From Ferrovaceae bacterium (lineage in GTDB: Bacteria; Pseudomonadota; Gammaproteobacteria; Burkholderiales; Ferrovaceae), in assembly GCA_027449685.1 (NCBI GenBank), contig DAIDLC010000008.1:42303-106302 (forward strand): a DNA stretch of 64,000 nt, written 5' to 3'. The notes under the pieces are model-generated. The model had not been told where the DNA came from, ran no database searches, and worked only from the letters and a program-made list of their open reading frames with translations. Shown piece after piece: positions 8,658 through 17,366 of the stretch (its first letter is position 1; every line of letters begins with the position of its first letter). The position numbers and the translations under genes were made by a program.

Positions 8658-9692
8658 ATGGGTGCGGTTATCATTCCGTTCTCAGAGCGAAATCGAGTGA
8701 TCAATCCTGCCCCTAACACCCTCCTTTCCGGAAAACCGCAACTCCGGGAAGAAGCGCATCGTCTGCAGCGCTGGGGGGATCTGCTGTTCGAAAACCTGAC
8801 CCGGTTTTTCGCCTTTCTGGTGCTGGTCACCCTCATCGCGATTCTGATCTCGCTACTGGTGACCAGCCTGCCTTCCCTCAAGGCGTTTGGCTGGGGGTTT
8901 TTGTTTTCCGACGAGTGGGACCCTGTCCAGGACCGTTTTGGTGCCCTGGTCCCCATCTACGGGACTTTGGTCAGTTCCTTGATTGCCCTCACCATTGCTC
9001 TGCCTGTCAGCTTTGGAATCGCTATCTTTTTGACGGAAATGGCACCGGCCTGGCTCAAGCGACCCCTGGGTACCGCCATCGAATTATTGGCAGCCATTCC
9101 CAGCATTATCTATGGGATGTGGGGGTTGTTCGTGTTTGCCCCGGTGTTTTCCCAGTGGGTGCAGCCCGCCTTGAAAAGCCTCCTGGGCTCGCTTCCCGGC
9201 CTGTCGTTTCTGGTGGAAGGCCCCCCCATGGGCATTGGCATGCTGACGGCGGGAGTAATCCTCGCCATCATGGTCATTCCCTTCGTGGCCTCTGTGATGC
9301 GTGATGTGTTCGAGCTGGTGCCGGCGGTGCTGAAGGAATCGGCCTATGGTCTGGGTGCCACCACCTGGGAAGTGGTGTGGAAAGTGGTTCTGCCTTACAC
9401 CCGTGTGGGCGTGGTGGGTGGCGTGATGCTGGGGTTGGGGCGCGCCTTGGGCGAAACCATGGCGGTGACCTTTGTGATTGGCAACGCCCAACGGTTGAGC
9501 CCTTCCCTGCTGGCACCCGGTAACAGCATTGCTTCTTCCTTGGCCAACGAGTTTGCCGAGGCCGTAGGGGACCTGTATACCTCGGCCCTGATCGAACTGG
9601 GGTTACTGCTGTTTGTCATCACCACGGTGGTCCTGGCGGTGGCCAAAATCATGCTGTTACGCATGGGCCGGCGGGAAGGAAAGCGAAGCTGA
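8658..9692 (+). CDS. pstC: Phosphate ABC transporter permease PstC
   Basis: PstC is one of the two inner-membrane channel subunits of the high-affinity phosphate importer. The 344-residue product has a hydrophilic N-terminal stretch of about 40 residues and six predicted membrane segments. The first is [18 protein letters not shown]. The conserved permease EAA loop is [23 protein letters not shown], of which the core [13 protein letters not shown] is diagnostic. [16 protein letters not shown] is another PstC signature. I chose ATG 8658, 22 nt after the pstS stop; a TTG at 8652 is the only alternative nearby. The SD is weak, consistent with coupling to pstS. pstA follows within 1 nt. Confidence 0.96.
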   Translation: MGAVIIPFSERNRVINPAPNTLLSGKPQLREEAHRLQRWGDLLFENLTRFFAFLVLVTLIAILISLLVTSLPSLKAFGWGFLFSDEWDPVQDRFGALVPIYGTLVSSLIALTIALPVSFGIAIFLTEMAPAWLKRPLGTAIELLAAIPSIIYGMWGLFVFAPVFSQWVQPALKSLLGSLPGLSFLVEGPPMGIGMLTAGVILAIMVIPFVASVMRDVFELVPAVLKESAYGLGATTWEVVWKVVLPYTRVGVVGGVMLGLGRALGETMAVTFVIGNAQRLSPSLLAPGNSIASSLANEFAEAVGDLYTSALIELGLLLFVITTVVLAVAKIMLLRMGRREGKRS

Positions 9693-9693
9693 C

Positions 9694-10551
9694 ATGCAAC
9701 GATCTACCCCTGCCACGGATAAAATTTATCGAGCCCGGCGGCGTCTCAACCGCTTCAATCTGGGCATGTCTTTTATGGGGATGGCCTTTGGCCTGTTCTG
9801 GTTATGCTGGATCTTGCTCACCCTGCTGCGCTTTGGGCTGGAAGGATTGAGTTGGCAATTGTTTACCCAATCGACGCCAGCGCCGGGGAGCGATGGCGGA
9901 CTGCTCAACGCCATTCTGGGTTCCCTGCTGATGGCAGGGGGGGCCACTCTCATAGGGACCCCGGTGGGCGTCCTGGCTGGCACCTATCTGTCGGAATATG
10001 GACGGCGGGGCTGGCTGGCTCCGGCCACCCGTTTTGTCAACGACATCTTGCTAAGCGCGCCCTCCATCGTGCTAGGGTTGTTCGTCTACACCCTGTATGT
10101 GTCCCGGGTGGGGCATTTTTCCGGTTTTGCCGGGTCTTTGGCGTTGTCCCTGATCGTGGTGCCGGTGGTGGTGCGCACCACGGACGACATGCTCAAACTC
10201 ACTCCGGATAGCTTGCGTGAGGCGGCCATCGCCCTGGGTGCACCCAAATGGAAGATGATCGTCCTGGTATCCTACCGGGCGGCGCGTACCGGCATTGCCA
10301 CCGGTGTCTTGCTGGCCGTGGCGCGTATCAGTGGCGAAACGGCTCCTTTGCTGTTTACCGCACTGAACAATCAGTTTCTGTCTCTCGACATGAACGCCCC
10401 CATGGCCAACCTCCCCGTGGTGATTTTCCAGTTTGCCATGAGTCCTTACGATGATTGGCACCGTTTGGCCTGGGGGGGCGCGATCCTGATTACCTTCAGT
10501 GTGCTGGGGCTTAACATCCTGGCACGCCTTTTGTTTCGCAAACCCAATTGA
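9694..10551 (+). CDS. pstA: Phosphate ABC transporter permease PstA
   Basis: PstA pairs with PstC to form the phosphate channel in the inner membrane. From ATG 9694 (GGAAGGAAAG upstream) the product is 285 residues. The open frame extends back to 9613 inside pstC, but that part is an overlap artefact. It has hydrophobic segments from about residue 20 ([21 protein letters not shown], the first span) and the [13 protein letters not shown] signature. The EAA loop core [16 protein letters not shown] is present, as is [15 protein letters not shown]. It sits 1 nt after pstC and its end abuts pstB. Confidence 0.96.
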   Translation: MQRSTPATDKIYRARRRLNRFNLGMSFMGMAFGLFWLCWILLTLLRFGLEGLSWQLFTQSTPAPGSDGGLLNAILGSLLMAGGATLIGTPVGVLAGTYLSEYGRRGWLAPATRFVNDILLSAPSIVLGLFVYTLYVSRVGHFSGFAGSLALSLIVVPVVVRTTDDMLKLTPDSLREAAIALGAPKWKMIVLVSYRAARTGIATGVLLAVARISGETAPLLFTALNNQFLSLDMNAPMANLPVVIFQFAMSPYDDWHRLAWGGAILITFSVLGLNILARLLFRKPN

Positions 10552-10565
10552 TTTCTGTAGATGAC

Positions 10566-11351
10566 ATGACGAGTAATCTCTCTGTGCTCCCCCAGGAAAA
10601 TGTGCGTATTGCAGTGCGCAATCTCAATTTTTACTACGGACGCTTTCATGCCATCAAGAACGTGTCCATGCAAATTCAGGCCAATATGGTGACGGCCTTC
10701 ATTGGACCATCGGGGTGTGGCAAGTCTACCTTGCTGCGGACCTTCAATCGGTTGCATGAACTCTACCCGCAAAACATCGCTACCGGCGAAATTCTGCTGG
10801 ATGGACGCAATGTTCTGGAACGCAAGGAGGATCCCACCCTGCTGAGGGCGCGCGTGGGTATGGTGTTCCAGAAGCCCACGCCCTTTCCCATGTCCATCTA
10901 TGACAACATCGCTTTTGGCGTGCGTCTGTACGAACGCCTCTCTGCGCTGGAAATGGATGAGCGGGTGGAGTGGGCCTTGAGCAAGGCGGCACTCTGGAAC
11001 GAGGTCAAGGATAAATTGCATCAGAGCGGCAACGGACTTTCGGGGGGGCAGCAGCAACGCCTCTGTATTGCGCGCTGCATCGCCATCAAGCCCGAGGTAA
11101 TCCTGCTCGACGAACCCTGCTCGGCCCTGGATCCCATTTCTACAGCACACATCGAGGAATTGGTGCATGATCTGAAAACAGATTACACCGTCGTCATCGT
11201 CACGCATAATATGCAGCAGGCGGCTCGCGTGTCAGACTACACGGCCTACATGTATCTGGGCGAATTGATCGAGTTTGGCGAAACCGATAAAATTTTCACC
11301 AAGCCGGATCAGAAGGCCACGGAAGACTATATTACCGGCAAATTCGGTTAA
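10566..11351 (+). CDS. pstB: Phosphate ABC transporter ATP-binding protein PstB
   Basis: PstB powers phosphate uptake by hydrolysing ATP. The 261-residue product has Walker [13 protein letters not shown], the Q-loop [17 protein letters not shown] that is typical of PstB, the ABC signature [13 protein letters not shown], Walker [14 protein letters not shown] and the switch His in VTHNM. I use ATG 10566; a TTG at 10548 overlapping the pstA stop is possible. PstB is normally followed by phoU. Here the next gene is tpiA 18 nt later, and no phoU is in the window. Confidence 0.97.
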   Translation: MTSNLSVLPQENVRIAVRNLNFYYGRFHAIKNVSMQIQANMVTAFIGPSGCGKSTLLRTFNRLHELYPQNIATGEILLDGRNVLERKEDPTLLRARVGMVFQKPTPFPMSIYDNIAFGVRLYERLSALEMDERVEWALSKAALWNEVKDKLHQSGNGLSGGQQQRLCIARCIAIKPEVILLDEPCSALDPISTAHIEELVHDLKTDYTVVIVTHNMQQAARVSDYTAYMYLGELIEFGETDKIFTKPDQKATEDYITGKFG

Positions 11352-11369
11352 TCCTATCGCGGAGCATCT

Positions 11370-12128
11370 ATGCGTACCAAGTTGATCGCGGGGAACTGGA
11401 AAATGCACGGGTCCCTCGCGGGCAACCTGGCATTGCTCCAATCAGTGGCTGCGGGTGCAGCCACCCTGCCCACTCTATCCTTTACCGTCCTGATTCCTTT
11501 TCCCTATCTGCCCCAGGCTCAGGCCTTGCTGGCCAACAGCGCCTGCAGCTGGGGCGCGCAGGATGTGAGCGAAGCGGCCAGTGGGGCCTACACCGGAGAG
11601 GTCAGCGCCGCCATGCTGCGTGAGTTTGGCTGCCAATATGTCATTGTGGGGCATTCCGAGCGCCGCCAGCGGCATGGGGAGAGCGATGCCCGGGTGGCCG
11701 CCAAGGCCCTGGCCGCTATCGAAGGGGGGTTGACGCCCATCGTGTGTGTGGGAGAAACCCTGGCCGAACGTGAGGCGGGGCAGACACTGGCAGTGGTGGG
11801 CCGACAGCTGGATGCGGTGATTCAAGGCCTGGGTGTGCAGCGTTTGCCCCATGCCGTGCTGGCTTATGAGCCCATCTGGGCCATTGGCACGGGTCGCAGT
11901 GCCAGCGCCCAACAGGCTCAGGAGGTTCATGCGGCACTGCGCCAACGGGTTTCGCAAAGCGACCTGGTGGTGGCCGCAGGAATACAAATTCTCTATGGAG
12001 GTAGCGTCAAACCGTCTAACGCGCTAGAATTGATGGGCTTGCCAGACATCGATGGCGCTTTGGTGGGTGGAGCCTCTTTGAATGCGGATGATTTTCTCGA
12101 TATCGGGCGGGCGGCGGCAAGGGCCTGA
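11370..12128 (+). CDS. tpiA: Triosephosphate isomerase
   Basis: TpiA interconverts dihydroxyacetone phosphate and glyceraldehyde 3-phosphate in glycolysis and gluconeogenesis. The 252-residue TIM barrel has the substrate Lys in AGNWKMHGS. It also has the catalytic His/Ser motif VIVGHSERRQ (about 90-100), the catalytic Glu loop LAYEPIWAIGTGRSAS (about 165-180) and the phosphate loops ILYGGSVKPSN and ALVGGASL. It starts 18 nt after pstB (GCGGAGC SD) and precedes secG, an order conserved in many betaproteobacteria. It may be read from the pst promoter as well as its own, which cannot be told from sequence. Confidence 0.97.
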   Translation: MRTKLIAGNWKMHGSLAGNLALLQSVAAGAATLPTLSFTVLIPFPYLPQAQALLANSACSWGAQDVSEAASGAYTGEVSAAMLREFGCQYVIVGHSERRQRHGESDARVAAKALAAIEGGLTPIVCVGETLAEREAGQTLAVVGRQLDAVIQGLGVQRLPHAVLAYEPIWAIGTGRSASAQQAQEVHAALRQRVSQSDLVVAAGIQILYGGSVKPSNALELMGLPDIDGALVGGASLNADDFLDIGRAAARA

Positions 12129-12184
12129 GGGCCATGTGACCCGAATCTGCCGCCGAGCACGCCGGGCTTTTGATCAGAAGGGAT

Positions 12185-12203
12185 GCCCTGGCAGCGCCAG
12201 GGC
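12185..12203 (+). repeat. GC-rich hairpin between tpiA and secG
   Basis: GCCCTGGC (12185-12192) and GCCAGGGC (12196-12203) form a perfect 8-bp stem with a 3-nt AGC loop. No T-run follows, so it is not a typical intrinsic terminator. It could pause transcription or stabilise mRNA. Confidence 0.5.
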
Positions 12204-12252
12204 GTGGTGCAACGCCGGGACCGGGTTTCCCGAGTGGTTCATGGGATAAAAC

Positions 12253-12597
12253 ATGCTACAGACAGTGGTTTGGATCTTACATATAGGCGCAGCGGTCGGC
12301 GTGATCGGATTGGTGCTGTTACAGCACGGCAAGGGTGCTGACATGGGCGCCGCTTTTGGTAGCGGTTCGGCGGGCGGTTTGTTCGGGGCCTCTGGTGCGG
12401 CCAATTTTCTGAGCCGCAGCACGGCCGTGCTGGCGGCCGTGTTTTTTACCACCAGCTTGCTGTTGACCTGGTATTCCGGTCATGGTGCTGGCGGCAGTAG
12501 CGTCATGCAGCAACCGGTAACGGTTGCGCCCACGGGCCCGGCGGGAACAGTTCCTACGCAGGGTAACGCACCCAAATCATCAGAAATACCAAAATAA
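12253..12597 (+). CDS. secG: Protein translocase subunit SecG
   Basis: SecG is the small accessory subunit of the SecYEG preprotein channel. The 114-residue product has two membrane segments (about 3-22 and 52-72). They are separated by the glycine-rich SecG signature GKGADMGAAFGSGSAGGLFG and then SGAANFLSRSTAVLA. The C-terminal tail is polar and proline/threonine-rich. ATG 12253 gives the normal N-terminus MLQTVVWILHI. It lies between tpiA and tRNA-Leu/nuoA, the usual betaproteobacterial context. Confidence 0.95.
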   Translation: MLQTVVWILHIGAAVGVIGLVLLQHGKGADMGAAFGSGSAGGLFGASGAANFLSRSTAVLAAVFFTTSLLLTWYSGHGAGGSSVMQQPVTVAPTGPAGTVPTQGNAPKSSEIPK

Positions 12598-12620
12598 ATT
12601 CAGGCCAAAGGCCGATGACA

Positions 12621-12683
12621 GTGCGGATCAACCGCACGTACTTTGAAAACATGTGTTACAGGATGACTCCGGAACATCGGAGT
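12621..12683 (+). other. Two small hairpins between secG and tRNA-Leu
   Basis: GTGCGG/CCGCAC (12621-12637, 5-nt loop) lies just after secG and ACTCCG/CGGAGT (12666-12683, 6-nt loop) lies before the tRNA. Neither is followed by a T-run. They may be processing or weak termination structures, and I see no clear promoter here. Confidence 0.3.
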
Positions 12684-12733
12684 GATCCCAAGGGGACGCT
12701 CTGCGGTATGAGGGCGCAAATAGCTGGTGCAGT

Positions 12734-12818
12734 GCCGATGTGGTGAAATTGGTAGACACGCCGTCTTGAGGGGGCGGTGGCGAAAGCCGTAGCAGTTCGA
12801 GTCTGCTCATCGGCACCA
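12734..12818 (+). tRNA. tRNA-Leu (anticodon GAG)
   Basis: An 85-nt class II tRNA with acceptor stem GCCGATG/CATCGGC, D-arm with GTGAAATTGGTAGAC, and anticodon stem CCGTC/GGCGG. The loop TTGAGGG puts anticodon GAG at 12768-12770, followed by a variable arm. The T-arm contains GTTCGAGTC. The 3' CCA is encoded (12816-12818). nuoA starts 20 nt later, so the tRNA likely lies at the head of the nuo transcript and is released by processing. Confidence 0.97.
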
Positions 12819-12837
12819 TATATTCTGCGAGAACGCC

Positions 12838-13194
12838 ATGGTGCAAAATTATTTTCCAGTGCTACTGTTTATTCTGGTAGGCCTCGGAGTGGGTGTCATT
12901 GCCCCGCTGCTGGGCAGGATTCTGGCACCCAATCGACCCGATCCCGAAAAAAATTCTCCCTACGAGTGTGGTTTCGAAGCCTTCGAAGATGCTCGTATGC
13001 GCTTTGATGTGCGCTACTATCTGGTGGCCATCCTGTTTATTCTGTTCGATCTCGAAATTGCCTTTCTGTTTCCTTGGGCGGTGGTGCTCAAGGACGTGGG
13101 CTGGTTTGGATTTTTGGCCATGCTGGTGTTCTTGGGCATCCTGGTAGTGGGCTTTGTCTACGAATGGCTACGGGGTGCGCTGGACTGGGAATAG
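12838..13194 (+). CDS. nuoA: NADH-quinone oxidoreductase subunit A
   Basis: NuoA is a small membrane subunit near the quinone site of respiratory complex I. The 118-residue product has three predicted membrane spans. The conserved cytoplasmic/periplasmic loop contains NSPYECGFE (with the conserved Cys about residue 45) and [18 protein letters not shown], which is split here around the acidic FDLE motif. It is first of the fourteen nuo genes, all in the standard order on the plus strand, and starts right after tRNA-Leu. The SD is weak. Confidence 0.97.
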   Translation: MVQNYFPVLLFILVGLGVGVIAPLLGRILAPNRPDPEKNSPYECGFEAFEDARMRFDVRYYLVAILFILFDLEIAFLFPWAVVLKDVGWFGFLAMLVFLGILVVGFVYEWLRGALDWE

Positions 13195-13209
13195 ACGGCG
13201 ATCATTTCA

Positions 13210-13234
13210 GTAACGGCGACGCAGGTCGCGTTAC
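13210..13234 (+). repeat. Bulged hairpin in the nuoA-nuoB gap
   Basis: GTAAC (13210-13214) pairs with GTTAC (13230-13234), and GCGAC (13216-13220) with GTCGC (13225-13229). The loop is GCAG and one G is bulged. It occupies the unusually long 63-nt gap between nuoA and nuoB and ends 12 nt before the strong nuoB SD region (GGGGAGG). Confidence 0.5.
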
Positions 13235-13257
13235 CCGGTTGAGGGGAGGTAGCAATC

Positions 13258-13740
13258 ATGGCGCTTGAAGGCGTATTGAAAGAAGGGTTTGTCACCACGA
13301 GTCTGGATACGGTCATCAATTGGACCCGCACGGGTTCGCTCTGGCCCATGACCTTTGGTCTTGCCTGCTGTGCTGTGGAAATGATGCATGCCGGGGCTTC
13401 CCGTTACGATCTGGATCGTTTCGGAATCGTGTTCCGTCCCAGTCCGCGTCAGTCCGACCTCATGATCGTGGCCGGGACGCTTTGCAACAAAATGGCTCCG
13501 GCCTTGCGCAAGGTATACGATCAGATGGCCGAGCCTCGCTGGGTCTTGTCCATGGGGTCCTGTGCCAATGGCGGCGGCTACTATCATTATTCCTATTCAG
13601 TGGTCCGGGGTTGCGACCGGGTGGTCCCAGTGGATGTGTACGTGCCTGGCTGTCCGCCAACGGCCGAAGCCTTGCTCTATGGTCTGATCCAGTTGCAACA
13701 AAAAATCCGACGCACCAGCACGATTGCACGAGTGGCCTGA
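13258..13740 (+). CDS. nuoB: NADH-quinone oxidoreductase subunit B
   Basis: NuoB carries the N2 [4Fe-4S] cluster that passes electrons to quinone in the peripheral arm of complex I. The 160-residue product has the double-Cys motif [12 protein letters not shown] (about residue 37) and the other two cluster ligands in [12 protein letters not shown] and [13 protein letters not shown] strong GGGGAGG lies 8 nt upstream of ATG 13258. It is followed by nuoC with a 4-nt gap. Confidence 0.98.
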   Translation: MALEGVLKEGFVTTSLDTVINWTRTGSLWPMTFGLACCAVEMMHAGASRYDLDRFGIVFRPSPRQSDLMIVAGTLCNKMAPALRKVYDQMAEPRWVLSMGSCANGGGYYHYSYSVVRGCDRVVPVDVYVPGCPPTAEALLYGLIQLQQKIRRTSTIARVA

Positions 13741-13744
13741 ATCC

Positions 13745-14341
13745 ATGTCCAATGCGCTTGATAAACTGTCCGAAACACTGATCCCGGCGCTGGGTTCTGC
13801 GCTGGTGCAGCAAACCACCCGCCTGGGGGAATTGACCCTGGTGATTCGCCCCGAAGAGTGGCTGACCGTAGCGCAACGCTTGCGCGACGAATTCCAGTTT
13901 GAGCAACTCATCGATCTGTGCGGCGTAGATTACTCCACCTACGATGGCTGGGAGGGGGCACGCTTTTGTGTGGTTACCCATCTGCTGTCGGTGACCCGAA
14001 ATGTCCGCTTGCGCATCAAGGTCTTTGCGGCAGACGCACATCAACCGCTGCTGGATTCGGTGGTGTCGGTTTGGTCGGTGGCCAACTGGTTTGAGCGCGA
14101 AGCCTTCGATCTCTTCGGTATCGTGTTCAACGGCCACCCCGACTTGCGTCGTTTGCTTACCGACTATGGCTTCGTGGGGCACCCTTTCCGCAAGGATTTC
14201 CCCATCTCGGGGCATGTGGAAATGCGTTACGACGAAACGCTCAAGCGCGTCATCTATGAGCCGGTGTCCATTGCACCGCGCGAAATAACGCCACGCCGGT
14301 TACGGCCAGAACATTACGGGGATACAGAACATCATGGCTGA
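13745..14341 (+). CDS. nuoC: NADH-quinone oxidoreductase subunit C
   Basis: NuoC is a 30-kDa-type structural subunit of the peripheral arm that contacts NuoD. The 198-residue product carries the family signature [31 protein letters not shown], whose cores [10 protein letters not shown] and GHPDLRR are diagnostic. It ends with [14 protein letters not shown] chose ATG 13745 (MSNALDKL); the frame extends back to 13724 into nuoB. The end overlaps nuoD by 8 nt. It is a separate NuoC, not the NuoCD fusion of E. coli. Confidence 0.97.
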   Translation: MSNALDKLSETLIPALGSALVQQTTRLGELTLVIRPEEWLTVAQRLRDEFQFEQLIDLCGVDYSTYDGWEGARFCVVTHLLSVTRNVRLRIKVFAADAHQPLLDSVVSVWSVANWFEREAFDLFGIVFNGHPDLRRLLTDYGFVGHPFRKDFPISGHVEMRYDETLKRVIYEPVSIAPREITPRRLRPEHYGDTEHHG

Positions 14342-15599
14342 AATTCGCAACTACACCATGAACTTTGGCCCGCAGCATCCGGCTGCGCACGGCGTTCTGC
14401 GGCTGGTCCTGGAACTGGATGGCGAAGTGATCGAACGGGCCGATCCGCATATCGGATTGTTGCATCGGGCCACAGAAAAACTGGCGGAAACACGCACTTT
14501 CTTGCAAAGTGTGCCCTATATGGACCGCCTGGATTATGTGTCCATGATGTGCAATGAACATGGCTATGTCCTGGCGTTGGAAAAACTCCTGCAGATCGAA
14601 GTTCCCCTGCGGGCCCAGTACATTCGGGTCATGTTCGACGAAATTACCCGCATTCTCAACCATCTGTTATGGCTTGGGGCCCATGCCCTGGATATTGGTG
14701 CCATGACGGTATTTTTGTACGCCTTTCGCGAACGTGAAGACCTGGTGGATTGTTACGAGGCCGTCTCTGGCGCCCGTCTGCATGCCGCCTATTATCGGCC
14801 CGGAGGCGTGTACCGGGATCTGCCCGAGCGCATGCCGCTGCACTTGGCCAACAAGGAAGTCAAGGGGGGGCGGTCTGAACAAAAGGCCCAGCGCCTCAAC
14901 CAGAACCGCCAGGGTTCCCTGCTGGATTTCGTCGAAGATTTTACGCGGCGTTTTCCGGCCTATGTGGACGAATACGAAACCCTGCTGACTGACAACCGCA
15001 TCTGGAAGCAACGGACCGTGGGCATTGGGGTGGTGACCCCCGAACGGGCCCTGGCTATGGGGTTTACCGGGGCCATGTTGCGCGGGTCCGGTATCGAATG
15101 GGATTTGCGTAAAAAGCAGCCCTACGACGCCTATGCCGCAATGGATTTCGATATCCCCGTGGGGGTCAATGGCGATTGCTACGACCGGTATCTGGTGCGC
15201 ATGGAAGAAATGCGCCAGTCCAATCGCATCATCCAGCAATGTGTGGACTGGTTGCGGCGTAATCCCGGGCCTGTGATCACCGACAACCATAAAGTGGCCC
15301 CCCCTTCCCGCGAGCGTATGAAAGAAAACATGGAAGAGCTGATCCACCATTTCAAGCTCTTCACCGAAGGAATGCATGTGCCAGAGGGTGAAGCGTTGGC
15401 GAGTGTGGAAGCGCCCAAGGGTGAGTTCTCTATTTATATGGTATCGGATGGTGCCAACAAACCGTACCGTCTGAAGATTCGGGCCCCGGGTTTTGCGCAT
15501 ATGGCGGGACTGGATGAAATGTCCCGAGGTCACATGATTGCCGATGTGGTCGCTATCATCGGAACCCTGGATATCGTGTTTGGAGAGGTGGATCGCTAA
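14334..15599 (+). CDS. nuoD: NADH-quinone oxidoreductase subunit D
   Basis: NuoD is the 49-kDa-type subunit, which with NuoB forms the quinone-reduction site. The 421-residue product begins [20 protein letters not shown], with the quinone-site His in GPQHPAAHG. It has the conserved [26 protein letters not shown] and [18 protein letters not shown]. It ends GEVDR, the usual C-terminus. The start overlaps nuoC by 8 nt and nuoE begins 2 nt after the stop. Confidence 0.98.
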   Translation: MAEIRNYTMNFGPQHPAAHGVLRLVLELDGEVIERADPHIGLLHRATEKLAETRTFLQSVPYMDRLDYVSMMCNEHGYVLALEKLLQIEVPLRAQYIRVMFDEITRILNHLLWLGAHALDIGAMTVFLYAFREREDLVDCYEAVSGARLHAAYYRPGGVYRDLPERMPLHLANKEVKGGRSEQKAQRLNQNRQGSLLDFVEDFTRRFPAYVDEYETLLTDNRIWKQRTVGIGVVTPERALAMGFTGAMLRGSGIEWDLRKKQPYDAYAAMDFDIPVGVNGDCYDRYLVRMEEMRQSNRIIQQCVDWLRRNPGPVITDNHKVAPPSRERMKENMEELIHHFKLFTEGMHVPEGEALASVEAPKGEFSIYMVSDGANKPYRLKIRAPGFAHMAGLDEMSRGHMIADVVAIIGTLDIVFGEVDR

Positions 15600-15601
15600 T
15601 T

Positions 15602-16078
15602 ATGCTGAGCCCTGAATCAAAACAGTTGATCGATCGTGAAGTGGCCAAATATCCCGCCGATCAAAAACAGTCCGCCGTGATGTCGGCCTTGCGCATTGCT
15701 CAAAATCAGCATGGCTGGTTGCCTCAGGAATTGATGAATAGCGTAGCCGAGTATCTGGAAATGCCGGCCATTGCCGTGTACGAGGTGGCCACCTTCTACG
15801 AGATGTACAACCTCAAACCCATGGGGCGGCATAAATTGACCGTTTGCACCAATTTGCCCTGTGCGCTCTCTGGCGCCACCGAGCTGTGCGAGGGGTTGAA
15901 GCGCAAATTGGGAATCGGGTTTGGCGAGGTGACGCCCGACGGAGAATTCAGCCTGAAGGAAGGCGAATGTTTTGGGGCTTGCGGGGACGCCCCGGTGCTG
16001 CTGGTCAACAATGAACACATGCATTCCTTTCTGGATGAAGCGAAAGTGGATGCCCTGCTCAAGGAGCTCAAATCATGA
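15602..16078 (+). CDS. nuoE: NADH-quinone oxidoreductase subunit E
   Basis: NuoE is the 24-kDa-type subunit of the NADH-oxidising module and binds a [2Fe-2S] cluster. The 158-residue thioredoxin-like product has the helical N-terminal half ([18 protein letters not shown]). It also has [12 protein letters not shown], the first Cys pair CTNLPC (about residue 82) and the second pair [15 protein letters not shown] (about residue 123). It overlaps nuoF by 4 nt. Confidence 0.98.
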   Translation: MLSPESKQLIDREVAKYPADQKQSAVMSALRIAQNQHGWLPQELMNSVAEYLEMPAIAVYEVATFYEMYNLKPMGRHKLTVCTNLPCALSGATELCEGLKRKLGIGFGEVTPDGEFSLKEGECFGACGDAPVLLVNNEHMHSFLDEAKVDALLKELKS

Positions 16079-17364
16079 CACAAGTGGTCTTGGGTGGGCT
16101 GGACGGGGATCGCACCTGGCGTCTGGCCGACTACGTGCAGCGGGGCGGCTACGAGGCCTTACGCAAGGTTCTGGGAGGCATGACGCCCGAGCAGGTGATC
16201 GACGAAGTCAAGCTCTCTGGCTTGCGTGGTCGGGGTGGGGCGGGCTTTCCCACGGGGCTCAAATGGACTTTCATGCCCAAAAATTATACTGGCCAGCGTT
16301 ATGTGGTCTGCAATTCCGACGAAGGCGAACCCGGAACCTTCAAGGATCGCGATATTCTGCGCTATAACCCCCACGCTCTGATTGAGGGCATGATCATTGC
16401 CGGTTTTGCCATGGGGGCCAGCTGTGGGTATAACTACATTCACGGGGAAATCTGGTCCGTCTATCTGCGCTGCGAAGAAGCCCTGGAAGAAGCGCGGGCG
16501 GCAGGTTTTCTGGGACCGAATATTCTGGGCTCCGGGTTCTCTTTCGAACTCTTCAATCACCATGGCTATGGCGCCTATATTTGCGGGGAAGAAACAGCCC
16601 TGCTGGAGTCCCTGGAAGGCAAAAAGGGACAGCCACGCTACAAACCCCCTTTCCCTGCCACCTATGGACTGTACGGCAAGCCCACCACCATCAACAATAC
16701 CGAAACTTTTGCCAGCGTGCCCTGGATCCTGCGCCATGGGGGTCAAGCCTTCATGGATCTGGGCAAGCCCAACAATGGGGGCACCAAAATTTTCTCAGTA
16801 TCCGGGCATGTAAACCGCCCAGGAAACTACGAAGTTCCCTTGGGAACACCCTTTGCGGCGCTTCTGGATATGGCCGGAGGCATGCGGGGGGGGCGGGCTT
16901 TGAAGGCCGTGATTCCTGGCGGGTCCTCAAGCCCCGTGGTTCCCGGCGAGATCATGATGCAATTGACCATGGACTATGATGCCATCACCAAGGCAGGTTC
17001 CATGCTGGGTTCCGGGGCCGTGATCGTCATGGATGAAACGGTGTGTATGGTGCGAGCGCTGGAACGCCTGTCCTATTTCTACCATGAGGAATCCTGTGGC
17101 CAATGTACCCCCTGCCGGGAGGGCACGGGTTGGTTATATCGGATTGTGCATCGTATCGAGCACGGACAGGGACGCGTGGAAGACCTCGATGTGTTGCTGT
17201 CTTTGACGGACAATATTCAAGGGCGCACCATTTGTGCCTTGGGCGATGCGGCTGCCATGCCAGTACGTAGTTTTGTCAATGCGTTCCGCGCAGAATTCGA
17301 ATATCACATCACGCACAAACGTTGTCTGGTGGGTGCGCCCGTTCTTCAGGAAAAGGTGGCTTGA
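16075..17364 (+). CDS. nuoF: NADH-quinone oxidoreductase subunit F
   Basis: NuoF is the 51-kDa-type subunit that binds NADH and FMN and the N3 [4Fe-4S] cluster. The 429-residue product shows the NADH-binding [13 protein letters not shown]. It has the FMN segments [16 protein letters not shown] and [14 protein letters not shown], and the cluster motif [12 protein letters not shown] with a fourth Cys in RTICALGDA. The ATG overlaps the nuoE stop by 4 nt, and nuoG starts 2 nt after its stop. Confidence 0.98.
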   Translation: MTQVVLGGLDGDRTWRLADYVQRGGYEALRKVLGGMTPEQVIDEVKLSGLRGRGGAGFPTGLKWTFMPKNYTGQRYVVCNSDEGEPGTFKDRDILRYNPHALIEGMIIAGFAMGASCGYNYIHGEIWSVYLRCEEALEEARAAGFLGPNILGSGFSFELFNHHGYGAYICGEETALLESLEGKKGQPRYKPPFPATYGLYGKPTTINNTETFASVPWILRHGGQAFMDLGKPNNGGTKIFSVSGHVNRPGNYEVPLGTPFAALLDMAGGMRGGRALKAVIPGGSSSPVVPGEIMMQLTMDYDAITKAGSMLGSGAVIVMDETVCMVRALERLSYFYHEESCGQCTPCREGTGWLYRIVHRIEHGQGRVEDLDVLLSLTDNIQGRTICALGDAAAMPVRSFVNAFRAEFEYHITHKRCLVGAPVLQEKVA

Positions 17365-17366
17365 GC

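Noticed and set aside
17322..17366. nuoG start within nuoF
   Set aside because: ATG 17367 gives the conserved ferredoxin N-terminus, and the upstream part overlaps nuoF coding sequence.
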